A stretch of 64,000 nt of DNA, taken from positions 1 to 64,000 of the forward strand of contig NZ_JAFCJJ010000002.1 of NCBI RefSeq assembly GCF_018131015.1, written 5' to 3'. This DNA is from Bradyrhizobium diazoefficiens (GTDB lineage: Bacteria > Pseudomonadota > Alphaproteobacteria > Rhizobiales > Xanthobacteraceae). Both the position numbers and the translations under genes were made by a program. A model generated the notes under the pieces. The model made no database searches and was not told the DNA's origin. It saw nothing but the letters and a program-made list of their open reading frames with translations. Shown piece by piece: positions 36,126 to 46,986 of the stretch (its first letter is position 1; every line of letters begins with the position of its first letter).

Positions 36126-37514
36126 ATGACGACGATTGCCCCCGATGCGCGCATGACCGGCGTGCAGAGGATCTATCCGCCGCGCGCTGCCGTCGTCAGC
36201 TGGATCTTTTTCGACTGGGCCGCGCAGCCTTATTTCACTCTGATCACGACGTTCGTGTTCGCGCCCTATTTCGCCACCAGCATCGCGCCCGATCCCGCCA
36301 CCGGACAATCGCTGTGGGGATTTGCAATGGCCGCAGCCGGCATGGCGATCGCGCTGTTGTCGCCCATGCTCGGCGCCATCGCCGATGCCGCGGGCCGGCG
36401 GAAACCCTGGATCGCCGCGTTCGGCGCGATCCTGGTGATCGCATCATGCACGCTGTGGATCGGCAAGCCCGGCGATCGCACCATCATTCCGCCGCTGCTG
36501 ATCGCGGTCGCGCTTGCCAGCGTCGGCGCAGAATTCGCCACCGTCTTCAACAATGCCATGATGCCGACCCTGGTGCCGCCGGAGCGCATCGGCCGGCTCT
36601 CCGGCACCGGCTGGGCCACCGGCTATGTCGGCGGTATCGTCAGCCTGATCATCGTGCTCGGCTTCCTCGCGGCCAATCCCGACACCGGGCGCACGCTGCT
36701 CGGCTTCACGCCGCTGTTCGGACTCGATCCCGCCAGTCACGAGGGCGATCGCGCCGCAGGACCATTGACCGGGCTGTGGTTCATCATCTTCGTGACGCCG
36801 TTGTTCCTGTTCACGCCGGACTATCCGGCGCGGCGTCCGCTGGGCGAAGCCGTGCGCGAAGGCCTTGCCGAGCTGAAGCAATCGCTTGCGGGCCTGCCAA
36901 AACAGAAATCACTCGCGGCGTTTCTGCTCGCCAACATGATCTACACCGACGGTCTCGTCTCGCTGTTCGCCTTCGGCGGCATCTATGCCGCCGGCACGTT
37001 CGGCTGGCATACGATCCAGATCGGCACCTTCGGAATCATGCTGGCGATCGCCGGCACATTCGGCGCGTGGCTCGGCGGCAAGCTCGACGATTACCTCGGA
37101 CCGAAGCGCGTGATCGCCGGCAGCATGCTGATCCTGCTGCTGGCGCTCGCGGCGATCCTGCTCGTCGACCGGGATTCGATCGTCTTCATCAAGGTCGCGC
37201 CGCCCGAGCCGGGTGGCGCGCTGTTCGCTGCGGCTGCGGAGCGCGCCTATCTCGTGCTCGGCTGTCTCATCGGCGCTGCCGGCGGACCGCTGCAGGCCGC
37301 CTCGCGCACGCTTCTGATCCGTCTCGCGCCGAAGGATCGCATCGCGCAGTATTTTGGCCTGTTCGCGCTGACAGGAAAGGTGACCTCCTTCATCGGCCCG
37401 CTGCTGATCGGCGCGATCACGGCCATCACCGCGAGCCAGAAGGCCGGTATGGCCGTGCTGGTGGTGTTCTTCGTCGCCGGACTTGGGTTGCTGGCGCGGG
37501 TGCGGGAGAATTAA
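36126..37514 (+). CDS. MFS transporter, UMF1/Atg22-like family
   Basis: 462 residues with about twelve membrane helices, the first preceded by WIFFDWAAQPYFTLITTFVFAPYF, a signature of the UMF1 (Atg22-related) group. Other stretches: LSPMLGAIADAAGRRKPWI (MFS motif A, about 78-96) and GPLQAASRTLLIRLAPKDRIAQYFGLFAL (about 385-413). Substrate unknown; Atg22 exports amino acids from the yeast vacuole. GAGGA precedes the ATG. It is divergent from ggt. Confidence 0.9.
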   Translation: MTTIAPDARMTGVQRIYPPRAAVVSWIFFDWAAQPYFTLITTFVFAPYFATSIAPDPATGQSLWGFAMAAAGMAIALLSPMLGAIADAAGRRKPWIAAFGAILVIASCTLWIGKPGDRTIIPPLLIAVALASVGAEFATVFNNAMMPTLVPPERIGRLSGTGWATGYVGGIVSLIIVLGFLAANPDTGRTLLGFTPLFGLDPASHEGDRAAGPLTGLWFIIFVTPLFLFTPDYPARRPLGEAVREGLAELKQSLAGLPKQKSLAAFLLANMIYTDGLVSLFAFGGIYAAGTFGWHTIQIGTFGIMLAIAGTFGAWLGGKLDDYLGPKRVIAGSMLILLLALAAILLVDRDSIVFIKVAPPEPGGALFAAAAERAYLVLGCLIGAAGGPLQAASRTLLIRLAPKDRIAQYFGLFALTGKVTSFIGPLLIGAITAITASQKAGMAVLVVFFVAGLGLLARVREN

Positions 37515-37520
37515 CTCTAG

Positions 37521-37637
37521 TGTCGTCCCGGCGAAGGCCGGGACCCACCGCGTGATCTACATTTGGCTCTGCGCGGCGAGTACCGCGCACCACACCGCTC
37601 CTTGGGGTTATGGGTCCCGGCCTTCGCCGGGACGACC
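37521..37637. repeat. Family A inverted-pair repeat (REPIN-like)
   Basis: GTCGTCCCGGCGAAGGCCGG on the left and CCGGCCTTCGCCGGGACGAC on the right are inverted copies; the pair brackets about 65 bp. It lies between the convergent MFS and purH genes. The arms are closer in sequence to the 18.1-kb copy than to those at 2.9 and 29.6 kb. Confidence 0.85.
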
Positions 37638-37662
37638 CGTTGAGAGTTAAATGCTCTAAAAC

Positions 37663-39255
37663 TCAGTGCCTGAAGTGCCGCGTGCCGGTGAACACCATGG
37701 CGATGCCGTGCTCGTCGGCCGCCTTGATCACCTCGTCGTCGCGCATCGAGCCGCCGGGCTGCACCACGGCGGTGGCGCCGGCCCCGATGCAGGCGAGCAT
37801 GCCGTCGGCGAACGGGAAGAACGCATCCGACGCGACCACCGAACCCCTGGTGAGCGGCTCGGCGAGTTTCAGCTCAGCCGCCGCATCCTGCGCCTTGCGC
37901 GCCGCGATCCGCGCTGAATCCACCCGGCTCATCTGGCCCGCGCCGATACCGACGGTGGCGAGATCCCTGGCGTAGATGATGGTGTTGGACTTGACGTGCT
38001 TTGCGACGCGGAACGCGAACTTCAGGTCGCGCATCTCGGCATCCGTCGGCGCTCGCTTGGTCACGACCTTGAACGTCATGTCGTCGACCACGGCGTTGTC
38101 ACGACTCTGCACCAGCAGGCCACCGGCCACCGTCTTGGCGGTAAGGCCCGGCGCGCGCGGATCGGGCAGGCTGCCGGCAAGCAGGAGCCGCAGATTCTTG
38201 CGCGCGCCGATGATGGAGATCGCCTCCTCGCTGGCATCGGGCGCGATGATCACCTCGGTAAAGATCTTCGTGATCTCGCGCGCGGTGTCCGCGTCGAGCG
38301 GGCGGTTCATCGCAATGATGCCGCCGAAGGCCGAGGTGGAGTCGCAGGCCAGCGCCTTGCGATAGGCCTCGACGAGGTTCGCGCCCTCGGCCACGCCGCA
38401 AGGGTTAGCGTGCTTGACGATGACGCAGGCAGCGGTGCGGCCGGCGTCGAACTCGCCGATGCATTCATAGGCCGCATCGGTGTCGTTGATGTTGTTGTAG
38501 GAAAGCTCCTTGCCCTGGAGCTGACGCGCGGTGGACACGCCCGGGCGCTTGTCGGGCGTCGCGTAGAATGCCGCGGTCTGGTGCGGGTTCTCGCCGTAGC
38601 GCAGCGACTGGATCAGCTTGCCGCCGAAGGCGCGGAAGTCGGGCGCGTCGATCTCGAGCTGCCGGTTGAACCAGTTCGAGATCGCGGCATCGTAAGCGCC
38701 GGTGCGCGCGTAGGCCTTGGCGGCGAGGCGCCGTCGCAGCTTCAGTGTCGTCGCGCCATTGTTGGCGGCGAGTTCGTCGAGCACGGCCTTGTAGTCCTCC
38801 GCCTCGACCACGACGGCGACGTCGTCATGGTTCTTCGCCGCGGCGCGGATCATCGCGGGGCCGCCGATGTCGATGTTCTCGATGCAGTCCTCGAAGCCCG
38901 CGCCCTTGTCGACGGTCGCCTCGAACGGATAGAGGTTGACGACGAGGAGGTCGATCGGCGCGATGCCGTGCGCCTTCATCGCTTCCGCATGTTCCTTGTT
39001 GTCGCGAATTGCGAGCAGGCCGCCATGCACCTTCGGATGCAGCGTCTTGACGCGGCCGTCCATCATCTCGGGAAAGCCGGTCAGCTCGGAGACGTCCTTC
39101 ACCGCGAGCCCGGCCGCGGCGATCGCCTTGGCGGTGCCGCCGGTCGAAACCAGCTCGACGCCATGGGCGGCAAGCGCCTTGGCGAAATCGATCAGGCCGG
39201 TCTTGTCGGAAACGGAGAGCAGGGCGCGGGTGACGCGGCGGGGATGGTCAGTCAT
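37663..39255 (-). CDS. purH: Bifunctional AICAR formyltransferase / IMP cyclohydrolase
   Basis: 530 residues from [21 protein letters not shown] at 39255, the usual length; the frame runs 28 codons upstream. It does the last two steps of purine synthesis. IMP cyclohydrolase domain (1-200) with [24 protein letters not shown] and [13 protein letters not shown]; transformylase domain from about 205 with [10 protein letters not shown] (catalytic Lys-His), [11 protein letters not shown] and [11 protein letters not shown]. It is the third gene of rsmB-heparinase-purH, an arrangement common in Rhizobiales. Confidence 0.96.
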   Translation of the reverse strand: MTDHPRRVTRALLSVSDKTGLIDFAKALAAHGVELVSTGGTAKAIAAAGLAVKDVSELTGFPEMMDGRVKTLHPKVHGGLLAIRDNKEHAEAMKAHGIAPIDLLVVNLYPFEATVDKGAGFEDCIENIDIGGPAMIRAAAKNHDDVAVVVEAEDYKAVLDELAANNGATTLKLRRRLAAKAYARTGAYDAAISNWFNRQLEIDAPDFRAFGGKLIQSLRYGENPHQTAAFYATPDKRPGVSTARQLQGKELSYNNINDTDAAYECIGEFDAGRTAACVIVKHANPCGVAEGANLVEAYRKALACDSTSAFGGIIAMNRPLDADTAREITKIFTEVIIAPDASEEAISIIGARKNLRLLLAGSLPDPRAPGLTAKTVAGGLLVQSRDNAVVDDMTFKVVTKRAPTDAEMRDLKFAFRVAKHVKSNTIIYARDLATVGIGAGQMSRVDSARIAARKAQDAAAELKLAEPLTRGSVVASDAFFPFADGMLACIGAGATAVVQPGGSMRDDEVIKAADEHGIAMVFTGTRHFRH

Positions 39256-39422
39256 GAGCAAGATCCTCTGTCTTAAGGAGTGTCTATGCCCAGGCGCGCG
39301 GCGGATATGTCCCGCGCTTCCCGATGGTGCTCCATCCAAGGTCGCCAGTCGCGCGAGCGAGCGCTCGATAGCAGTTTTCGAGCCCCTTCACAACGACCGG
39401 ATCAATCCGGATCGGGTCGAAT

Positions 39423-41180
39423 CTACAGCGGAAGTTCCGGCTCGCGCCGGGCGTTGCGGCGGGCATTGGTGACCGCGGGCGAGGCGGTGGAGCGGACAAA
39501 ACTCCAGCGGATCGAGGGCGCCTGCCGCGCATCCTGCCGGATCACGATCTGGGCGGTGCGGCGCGGTCCGTCGTTACCGGCGAGGAACACGCTGTCCTCG
39601 AGATCGACCTTGTCGTCGAGCGCCTCGAAGGTCCAGACGTCGCGGTTGGGCAGCACCAGCATGACGCCGCGGGCGTCCGACAGCCGGCTCGCCTTCACCG
39701 CGGGATGCAGATGGAAGCGCAGCGCGAAATCGGCATCGGCACCCTTGAGGCGCGCGCCCTGCGGCGGCGACAGCGTGTCCTCGCCGTCGATGCGCGCGCC
39801 GTCATTGGCGATCATCAGCGCGCGCCGATGGATTGCGCCGAACTTCGCCAGATAGCCGTCATGCGACGTCGTGAGCAGCGTGCCGCCCTCCACGATCTCG
39901 CGATAGCTCTCGACCTCGTGCGGCCCGTTGGTGACCGGCGCGCCGTGCAGCAGCCGCTTCATCGCCGACATCTCGACGAACTGGCATGAGGACGTCTCGT
40001 GGTAGGTCAGCGTCGAATGCGCGGCCGTGCCGCGCGCGAACGGCCGCCAGTTGTCGCGCCCCGTCGCCGGCATGCCGCAATTGGTGACAATGCGGCTGAT
40101 GCCGGACGACAGCTCGAACGACAGGCAGCCGGCATGGGCGTCATGGCTGACGCCCGCCGGCGGCGGCGGGCCGGTGTCGATGATGAGCGTGGTCTGGCCG
40201 GCATCGAGGCGCTGGAAGCCGGTGTGCGGCATGTTCGCCATTGGCGCGCCGTGGGCGTCGTCATAGGCGAGCAGCGTCGCGAGCAGGTCCGACGGCGTCG
40301 CGCTCATGCCGTTGAACAGGGCGAAATTGCCGTCGCCATGCCGGAAGAAGCGCAGCATCGGCATCATCCGGTCGATGGCGTTGAGCAGCGCCGGGGGCGG
40401 TGCGATGTTGCGCGCGGCAAAGGTCTGCCGCAGCGGCAGCAAGTCGATCAGGAGTTCGATCAGAGCGCCCGGATTGCGCGAGATATGCCCGCCGTCGGGC
40501 AGGATCTGCCGCTGCAATTCGTCCGACAGTTTCTTCGATGCACTCCGGATATGGCGCGCCTGGTTGGCGAGGCACAGCGAGGCGTAACACAGCGCGATCA
40601 GCACCTGCAGCTTCGGCACCCCGTCGGGAATGTCCAGCATGGTGTAGCGCAGGAAGCGGATCTCGCGTGCAAGCGCCCGCAGATAACGGCGGTAGAACTT
40701 GTTGTCGGTGTCGTTGAGCACCAGCGGCGCCTGCGACAGCAACGAGATCACGCGCCGCGCCAGCACGTCGGCGCGCCGCGCGACCGGACGGCGCTTGTTG
40801 GCGGGGTTGGCGATCCAGTCCTCGACCAGCGCGCGCGCATTGGCCCGCGTCAGCGCAGTGTCGGCGGCTCGCAAATGCCTCAGCCAGCCGAAGCCGAGCA
40901 GGGCGACCTCCCAGTCCTCCGAGGGCGGATCGAGGTCGAAGATCGAGCGGCCGTGGCAGTTGACGATCTTGCCGGCGAAGACGAAGCGGCCGGCATAGAT
41001 CTCGGCGGCGCGCGTCGCATCCGCGGTGCGCAGATCGTGCGGCGCGATGATGAGCCGGTCGGTGCGGCCGGGCCATACCCGCGACAGCGCAACGGAACCG
41101 CCGCTCGCGCGCGCGAGCATGTTCCGCGCGAAGCGGTTCATCACCAGCGTCGAGATACGTCTGCGTTGAGCGACCGACAC
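39423..41180 (-). CDS. Heparinase II/III family protein
   Basis: 585 residues. The C-terminal half is the Heparinase II/III beta domain (HDAHAGCLSFELSSGISRIVTNCGMPATGRDNWR, with HSTLTYHETSSCQF and FHLHPAVKASRLSDARGVMLVLPN); the N-terminal part is the alpha-toroid (GFGWLRHL, NPGALIELLIDLLPL). No secretion signal is seen at MSVAQRRRISTLVMNRF. Despite the name, members in this locus have no proven polysaccharide substrate. It follows rsmB by 118 bp and precedes purH by 167 bp, probably one transcript. Confidence 0.88.
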   Translation of the reverse strand: MSVAQRRRISTLVMNRFARNMLARASGGSVALSRVWPGRTDRLIIAPHDLRTADATRAAEIYAGRFVFAGKIVNCHGRSIFDLDPPSEDWEVALLGFGWLRHLRAADTALTRANARALVEDWIANPANKRRPVARRADVLARRVISLLSQAPLVLNDTDNKFYRRYLRALAREIRFLRYTMLDIPDGVPKLQVLIALCYASLCLANQARHIRSASKKLSDELQRQILPDGGHISRNPGALIELLIDLLPLRQTFAARNIAPPPALLNAIDRMMPMLRFFRHGDGNFALFNGMSATPSDLLATLLAYDDAHGAPMANMPHTGFQRLDAGQTTLIIDTGPPPPAGVSHDAHAGCLSFELSSGISRIVTNCGMPATGRDNWRPFARGTAAHSTLTYHETSSCQFVEMSAMKRLLHGAPVTNGPHEVESYREIVEGGTLLTTSHDGYLAKFGAIHRRALMIANDGARIDGEDTLSPPQGARLKGADADFALRFHLHPAVKASRLSDARGVMLVLPNRDVWTFEALDDKVDLEDSVFLAGNDGPRRTAQIVIRQDARQAPSIRWSFVRSTASPAVTNARRNARREPELPL

Positions 41181-41298
41181 GCCTTGCCTTGAGGGGGAGA
41201 GGATTCCGACGAATCCTTATTAATCCCAAAATAGGCCATGCGACACCACCTTGAAAGGCAGTGAATCAGCGGGGTGGACGCAAAATCCGGTGCAAAAA

Positions 41299-42645
41299 TC
41301 AGGATTTAACGAGGCGGGCCGCGAAGAACCCGTCGAGCCCGCCGAGCTTTGGATCGGCATGCGGCAAATGGCTCGGCAGGGTGCGCAGGTCGCCATCGGG
41401 CGTGATGATCTCACTAAGACCGGCGACCTCGGCCGCCTCGACCGGAACGCGGCGTAGCGTGGGTTCCGCGGCCAGCAGCGCGGCGATGGCCTGCTCGCCC
41501 TCTTCGGGTTCCAGCGAGCAGGTGCAGTAGACCAGCATCCCGCCGGGCTTGAGCAGCGAGACCGATTTTCGCAGCAAGCGCTGCTGGAGCGCCGTCAGCG
41601 CGGCGATGTCCGACTCCTGCCGGAGCCAGGCGACGTCGGGGTGACGGCGGATCGTGCCGGTCGACGTGCAGGGCGCGTCGATCAGGATTCCGTCGAAGCC
41701 ATCTGCAGGGCCGGCCCATTCGACGGCGTCGGCGACGACAGTCTCGGCCTGGAGCGACAGCCGCGCCAAGTTTTCGCGCAGGCGTACCACCCGCGCGGGC
41801 GAGCGGTCGATCGCCGTGACATGCGCGCCGGCCTGCGCCAGTTGCGCGGTCTTGCCGCCGGGTGCGGCGCAGAGATCGGCAATGGACTTGCCGCTGACAT
41901 CGCCGAACAGCCGGGCCGGCAGCGCGGCGGCGGCGTCCTGCACCCACCATTGCCCCTCGGCGAAGCCGGGCAGCATGGTCACCGAGCCATGCAGCAGCGT
42001 GCGCACCGATCCGGTCGGCAGCACCTCGCCATGCAGGCGGCTCGCCCATTGCGCGGCGTCCGACTTCACGGTGAGATCGAGCGACGGCTCGTGGCTGAGC
42101 GCGAGCGCCATGTCCCGTGCGACGCTCTCGCCATAATTCGCACTCCAGCGCGACAGCAGCCAGGGCGGCAGGTCCAGCGATTGCGTTGCGACCTCTTCGA
42201 CCAGCGCCTTGCCCTCGCGCGCGCAGCGGCGCAGCACGGCGTTGACGAGCCCGGCATAGCGCGCGGCGCGCCGGTCGGACTGCACGAGGCGAACGGAGAG
42301 GTCGACGGCAGCGTGATCGGGCACGTCCATCCAGAGGATCTGGGCGGCGCCAATCAGGAGCGCGCTCTGTGCACGCGGCGCGTCGGAAGGGATGCCCTTG
42401 TCGAGCAGGCGCGACAGCACATGGCCGAGCGTGCCGAGCCGGCGCAGGATGGTCGCGACCAGCCGCCGCATCAGCGCGCGGTCGCGATCGGCCAGCGTCT
42501 TCAGCCCGGGATGAGCGCCGCCGCCGTCGAGCTGGTCGTCGAGCGTGCGGTGCTTGTGCAGCACGCCGTCGACGATGTCGGCAGCGATCCGCCGCGCCGC
42601 GAGGCCGGGCACTTCAGGCGGGGGAGCAAAGCGTTGAGACGGCAT
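41299..42645 (-). CDS. rsmB: 16S rRNA (cytosine-C5) methyltransferase RsmB-like, with NusB domain
   Basis: 448 residues. N-terminal NusB-like RNA-binding domain (1-150, ADIVDGVLHKHRTLDDQL, KGIPSDAPRAQSALLIGAAQILWMD), then an AdoMet methyltransferase: LCAAPGGKTAQLAQAG (about 262), IDAPCTSTGTIRRHPD (motif IV Cys, about 318), YCTCSLEPEEGEQA (catalytic Cys, about 375-388). It modifies C967 in E. coli 16S rRNA. First gene of the rsmB-heparinase-purH run, divergent from the SDHAF4-like gene. Confidence 0.93.
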   Translation of the reverse strand: MPSQRFAPPPEVPGLAARRIAADIVDGVLHKHRTLDDQLDGGGAHPGLKTLADRDRALMRRLVATILRRLGTLGHVLSRLLDKGIPSDAPRAQSALLIGAAQILWMDVPDHAAVDLSVRLVQSDRRAARYAGLVNAVLRRCAREGKALVEEVATQSLDLPPWLLSRWSANYGESVARDMALALSHEPSLDLTVKSDAAQWASRLHGEVLPTGSVRTLLHGSVTMLPGFAEGQWWVQDAAAALPARLFGDVSGKSIADLCAAPGGKTAQLAQAGAHVTAIDRSPARVVRLRENLARLSLQAETVVADAVEWAGPADGFDGILIDAPCTSTGTIRRHPDVAWLRQESDIAALTALQQRLLRKSVSLLKPGGMLVYCTCSLEPEEGEQAIAALLAAEPTLRRVPVEAAEVAGLSEIITPDGDLRTLPSHLPHADPKLGGLDGFFAARLVKS

Positions 42646-42834
42646 GCGGAAGTAAAGGTTCTGAGCGAGCGGCAGTTCCGCCGCAATGGGCGCATGCCTT
42701 TGAGATGCGCAGCTGTGACATGCGAATATGCCAAATGTAAGAATGGCCGTTGGCGTTTTCAGCCCTCGGCGGCCATTTCAGCAATGCGTTATTAGACCTC
42801 GCGCGCGCCGCGATCCTGCGCTAGAGACCGGGCG

Positions 42835-43026
42835 ATGAACGACCAGCCTTCCCATCGCAAGCCATTGCCGCCGGCCGCCCAGCGCGCGCTGGCCGAAGCC
42901 GAGCAGCGCCGGCAGGCCACGGCGGCACAAGCCAAGGCGGCGCCGAAGGAAGTGCAGGGGCCGAAGGGACCCGAACCCACGCGCTTCGGCGACTGGGAGC
43001 GCAAGGGCATCGCCTCGGACTTCTGA
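42835..43026 (+). CDS. DUF1674 / SDHAF4-like succinate dehydrogenase assembly factor
   Basis: 63 residues ending in the family signature GPEPTRFGDWERKGIASDF. The N-terminal half is a charged Ala/Gln-rich helix. In mitochondria SDHAF4 binds flavinylated SdhA and promotes assembly with SdhB. The signature block is complete, so the assignment is firm even though the protein is small. It is divergent from rsmB and 58 bp ahead of the nuclease gene. Confidence 0.9.
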   Translation: MNDQPSHRKPLPPAAQRALAEAEQRRQATAAQAKAAPKEVQGPKGPEPTRFGDWERKGIASDF

Positions 43027-43084
43027 CCTTTCCGGTTTCGGCCGTCTCTTGCCGGCCGGGCCGACTCAGCCCTAGCGTGCGCTT

Positions 43085-43675
43085 ATGCCGCGTTTCGACC
43101 CCAGCCATTCCTATCGGCCTTCATATAGCGGCGCGCCCTTCGGCCGGCGCTTCTCCGGACTGCTGGCGTGGATGTTCGTGGTCGGCGTGGTCGCGGCGGT
43201 CGTGCTCGCCTTCCGGGGCGGTGTGATCTGGCCGCTGCCGCGTGCGGCCGACAGCCACTCGGCGGATGCCGCGATCATCCTGAAACAGGCTGCTAGTCCC
43301 GACTCCCGGCAACCGGTCGATGTCATCCGCACCATCGACGGCGACACCTTTCTCGCGCGCCTGCATCCGCGCGATGGCCGCGATCTCGTCGCGCGCGTTC
43401 GCCTGCGCGGCATCGATGCGCCCGAGATGAAGGCGTCCTGCCAGCAGGAGCTCGACAAGGCCGAAGCCGCGACCGGCGCGCTGCGCGACCTGCTCGGCCA
43501 GGGCGGCGTCACGATCTCCAATCTCGGCGCCGACAAATACGGGCGCGTTCTCGCCGACGTCGCAACCCGGCGCACGCCGAGCGTCTCTGCCGCAATGCTC
43601 GCTGGCGGTTACGCGCGCAGCTACAATGGCGGCCATCGCGACGGCTGGTGCGCGCGCGGCTGGCGCTTCTGGTAA
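43085..43675 (+). CDS. Thermonuclease (SNase) family protein, membrane-anchored
   Basis: 196 residues. One membrane helix (about 24-45, FSGLLAWMFVVGVVAAVVLAFRG) anchors a staphylococcal-nuclease-like domain in the periplasm: VDVIRTIDGDTFLARL (about 78-93), RLRGIDAPEMKASCQQELDKAEAA, and LGADKYGRVLADV. The catalytic Arg of RLRGIDAPE and Asp residues are kept; the second catalytic Arg region reads DKYGRVLA. It ends at a bidirectional terminator shared with the L,D-transpeptidase gene. Confidence 0.88.
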   Translation: MPRFDPSHSYRPSYSGAPFGRRFSGLLAWMFVVGVVAAVVLAFRGGVIWPLPRAADSHSADAAIILKQAASPDSRQPVDVIRTIDGDTFLARLHPRDGRDLVARVRLRGIDAPEMKASCQQELDKAEAATGALRDLLGQGGVTISNLGADKYGRVLADVATRRTPSVSAAMLAGGYARSYNGGHRDGWCARGWRFW

Positions 43676-43676
43676 C

Positions 43677-43708
43677 AAAAAAGCCGCGTCGAGGGACGCG
43701 GCTTTTGT
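43677..43708. terminator. Bidirectional intrinsic terminator
   Basis: AAAAGCCGCGTC and GACGCGGCTTTT flank a GAGG loop (43691-43694). A and T tracts on opposite sides serve both the nuclease gene (plus) and the L,D-transpeptidase gene (minus), whose stops lie two and 21 bases away. Confidence 0.95.
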
Positions 43709-43728
43709 TCGCTTGAGGATCGCTTCGA

Positions 43729-44244
43729 TCAGCGCGTCACGACCACCGTCGTGCCGACGGAGACGCGGCCGTAGAGATCGGTGATGTCGGAGTTGAGCAT
43801 GCGGATGCAGCCATAGGAGACGAAGCCGCCGACCGAGCCCGGCACGTTGGTGCCGTGGATCGCGTATTCGCCGCCCGAGAGCGTCATGGCCGCAACGCCC
43901 ATCGGGTTGCGCGGCGAGCCGCCCGGGATCACGTCGGGAATGCTCGGCTTGTCGCGCTTCACTTCCGCGGGCGGCGACCAGGCCGGATTGCGATACTTGC
44001 CGTCGATGCGGGTGGTGCCGGCCCACTGCTTGCCGGACCTGCCGACGCCGACCGGGTAGCGCATGGCGTGGCCGCTATCGAGGATGAGATAGAGGCGCCG
44101 CTCGTTGGTCTTGACCACGATGGTGCCCGGCGAATAGTCGGCGAGGCGGGCTCCCACCATTTCCGGCCGCGCCTGGGCCGCGGTCGACATCAAGAGCCCT
44201 GCCCCAACGGTCGCGGCCAGCGCCGCGGCGATCCTCATCGACAT
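43729..44244 (-). CDS. Periplasmic L,D-transpeptidase (YkuD)
   Basis: 171 residues from ATG 44244, which has AGGGGA upstream; the frame extends 28 codons further without support. Signal peptide MSMRIAAALAATVGAGLLMSTAAQA, YkuD domain from about 40 (GTIVVKTNERRLYLIL) with catalytic H130 (EYAIHGTNVPGSVGG) and C146 (SYGCIRM). It likely forms 3-3 peptidoglycan cross-links or attaches proteins. Unlike the 0.9-kb family member it has a clear export signal. An unusual TTAAC-N7-GTTAA dyad lies 75 bp upstream (see rejected items). Confidence 0.93.
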   Translation of the reverse strand: MSMRIAAALAATVGAGLLMSTAAQARPEMVGARLADYSPGTIVVKTNERRLYLILDSGHAMRYPVGVGRSGKQWAGTTRIDGKYRNPAWSPPAEVKRDKPSIPDVIPGGSPRNPMGVAAMTLSGGEYAIHGTNVPGSVGGFVSYGCIRMLNSDITDLYGRVSVGTTVVVTR

Positions 44245-44516
44245 GATGCTTTCCCCTGCCCTGAACGGGTCGTCCAAAATCATGCAGAACCGGCAATTGT
44301 CCGTTTGCCCAGACATTCTTAACCGCACCTGTTAACCGGATGGTTTCCACGCGCGGCCGCCGAGGGCCGGTCAGCAGGACCAAGAAAGGAAATGTTCGAA
44401 ACAAAGTAAATGACCTGAAAACAACACTCGCCGGGAAAGATGCCGGCATATCCGGGCGCGCCCTGACAAATGTGTGAGAGCGTGAACAGCCGTTGGTTTG
44501 GGGGGAGCTGTGGCTG
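44245..44516. other. Left part of the 415-bp gap between the L,D-transpeptidase and acs genes
   Basis: No supported gene. It contains a TTAAC/GTTAA dyad at 44319-44335 that probably belongs to the L,D-transpeptidase promoter region, then unremarkable sequence up to the family C repeat. Confidence 0.6.
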
Positions 44517-44650
44517 TGTCCCGGACGCGGTGCAGCGTGCAACGCTGCTCCGCAGAGCCGGTACCCATCTGGCAAAGGTGATGTTGGTGCGATGGGCCCC
44601 GGCTCTGCAGCGCACCGCGCGAGTTGCGCGCTGCGCCGCGTCCGGGGCAC
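44517..44650. repeat. Family C long imperfect inverted repeat
   Basis: GTCCCGGACGCGGTGCAGCG (44518-44537) is mirrored by CGCTGCGCCGCGTCCGGGGCAC at the right end; inner parts AGAGCCGGTACCC and GGGCCCCGGCTCT also pair. The 134-bp unit ends nine bases before the acs stop. Repeats of this look are frequent in Bradyrhizobium as I recall. Confidence 0.8.
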
Positions 44651-44659
44651 CGGCTTGGC

Positions 44660-46606
<1,947 letters not shown>

Positions 46607-46986
46607 ATTTCCCTCCACCTCGCGCAAGCCAACTTGACCGTTGAACCGATTATGCGTCGCCCTAACCGGGCCCGACAAGGAGCACAAGCTGGACCTTCGG
46701 CGAGCGCTCGGCCATGCGGAGGATCAAGTTGCGCGGAGCCGATCGTCACAAATCTCAGACGGGCCACCGGCCGGTTGTCGGCTCTTTACCCAGATCCGCG
46801 GAAGGCGCCCGCGCAGGGCCCTATGCGCCGGCGAGCGGTATTTAGCAACCGCGCCTCACTGATTCGGGACTCGCAATGCGGTTCGGAACACCCTAAATGG
46901 CCAACCCGGGCCCGGAAGAGACCCCTCGGAACAAACACCAGAACAATTGCATTGACGCGATAACAGGCAGGCCAAGGCGTAACACT
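46607..46986. other. Intergenic region between acs and topoisomerase IB
   Basis: 380 bp between divergent genes with no supported ORF. A frame upstream of the topoisomerase start (from 46897) is open but lacks homology. I see no clear operator; a weak GCGGT/ACCGC hairpin is present near 46839-46856. Confidence 0.55.

Noticed and set aside
44319..44335. TTAACCGCACCTGTTAA as a CtrA box upstream of the L,D-transpeptidase
   Set aside because: The two TTAA halves are nine bases apart, not seven, so it fails the CtrA consensus; it is noted only as a dyad.
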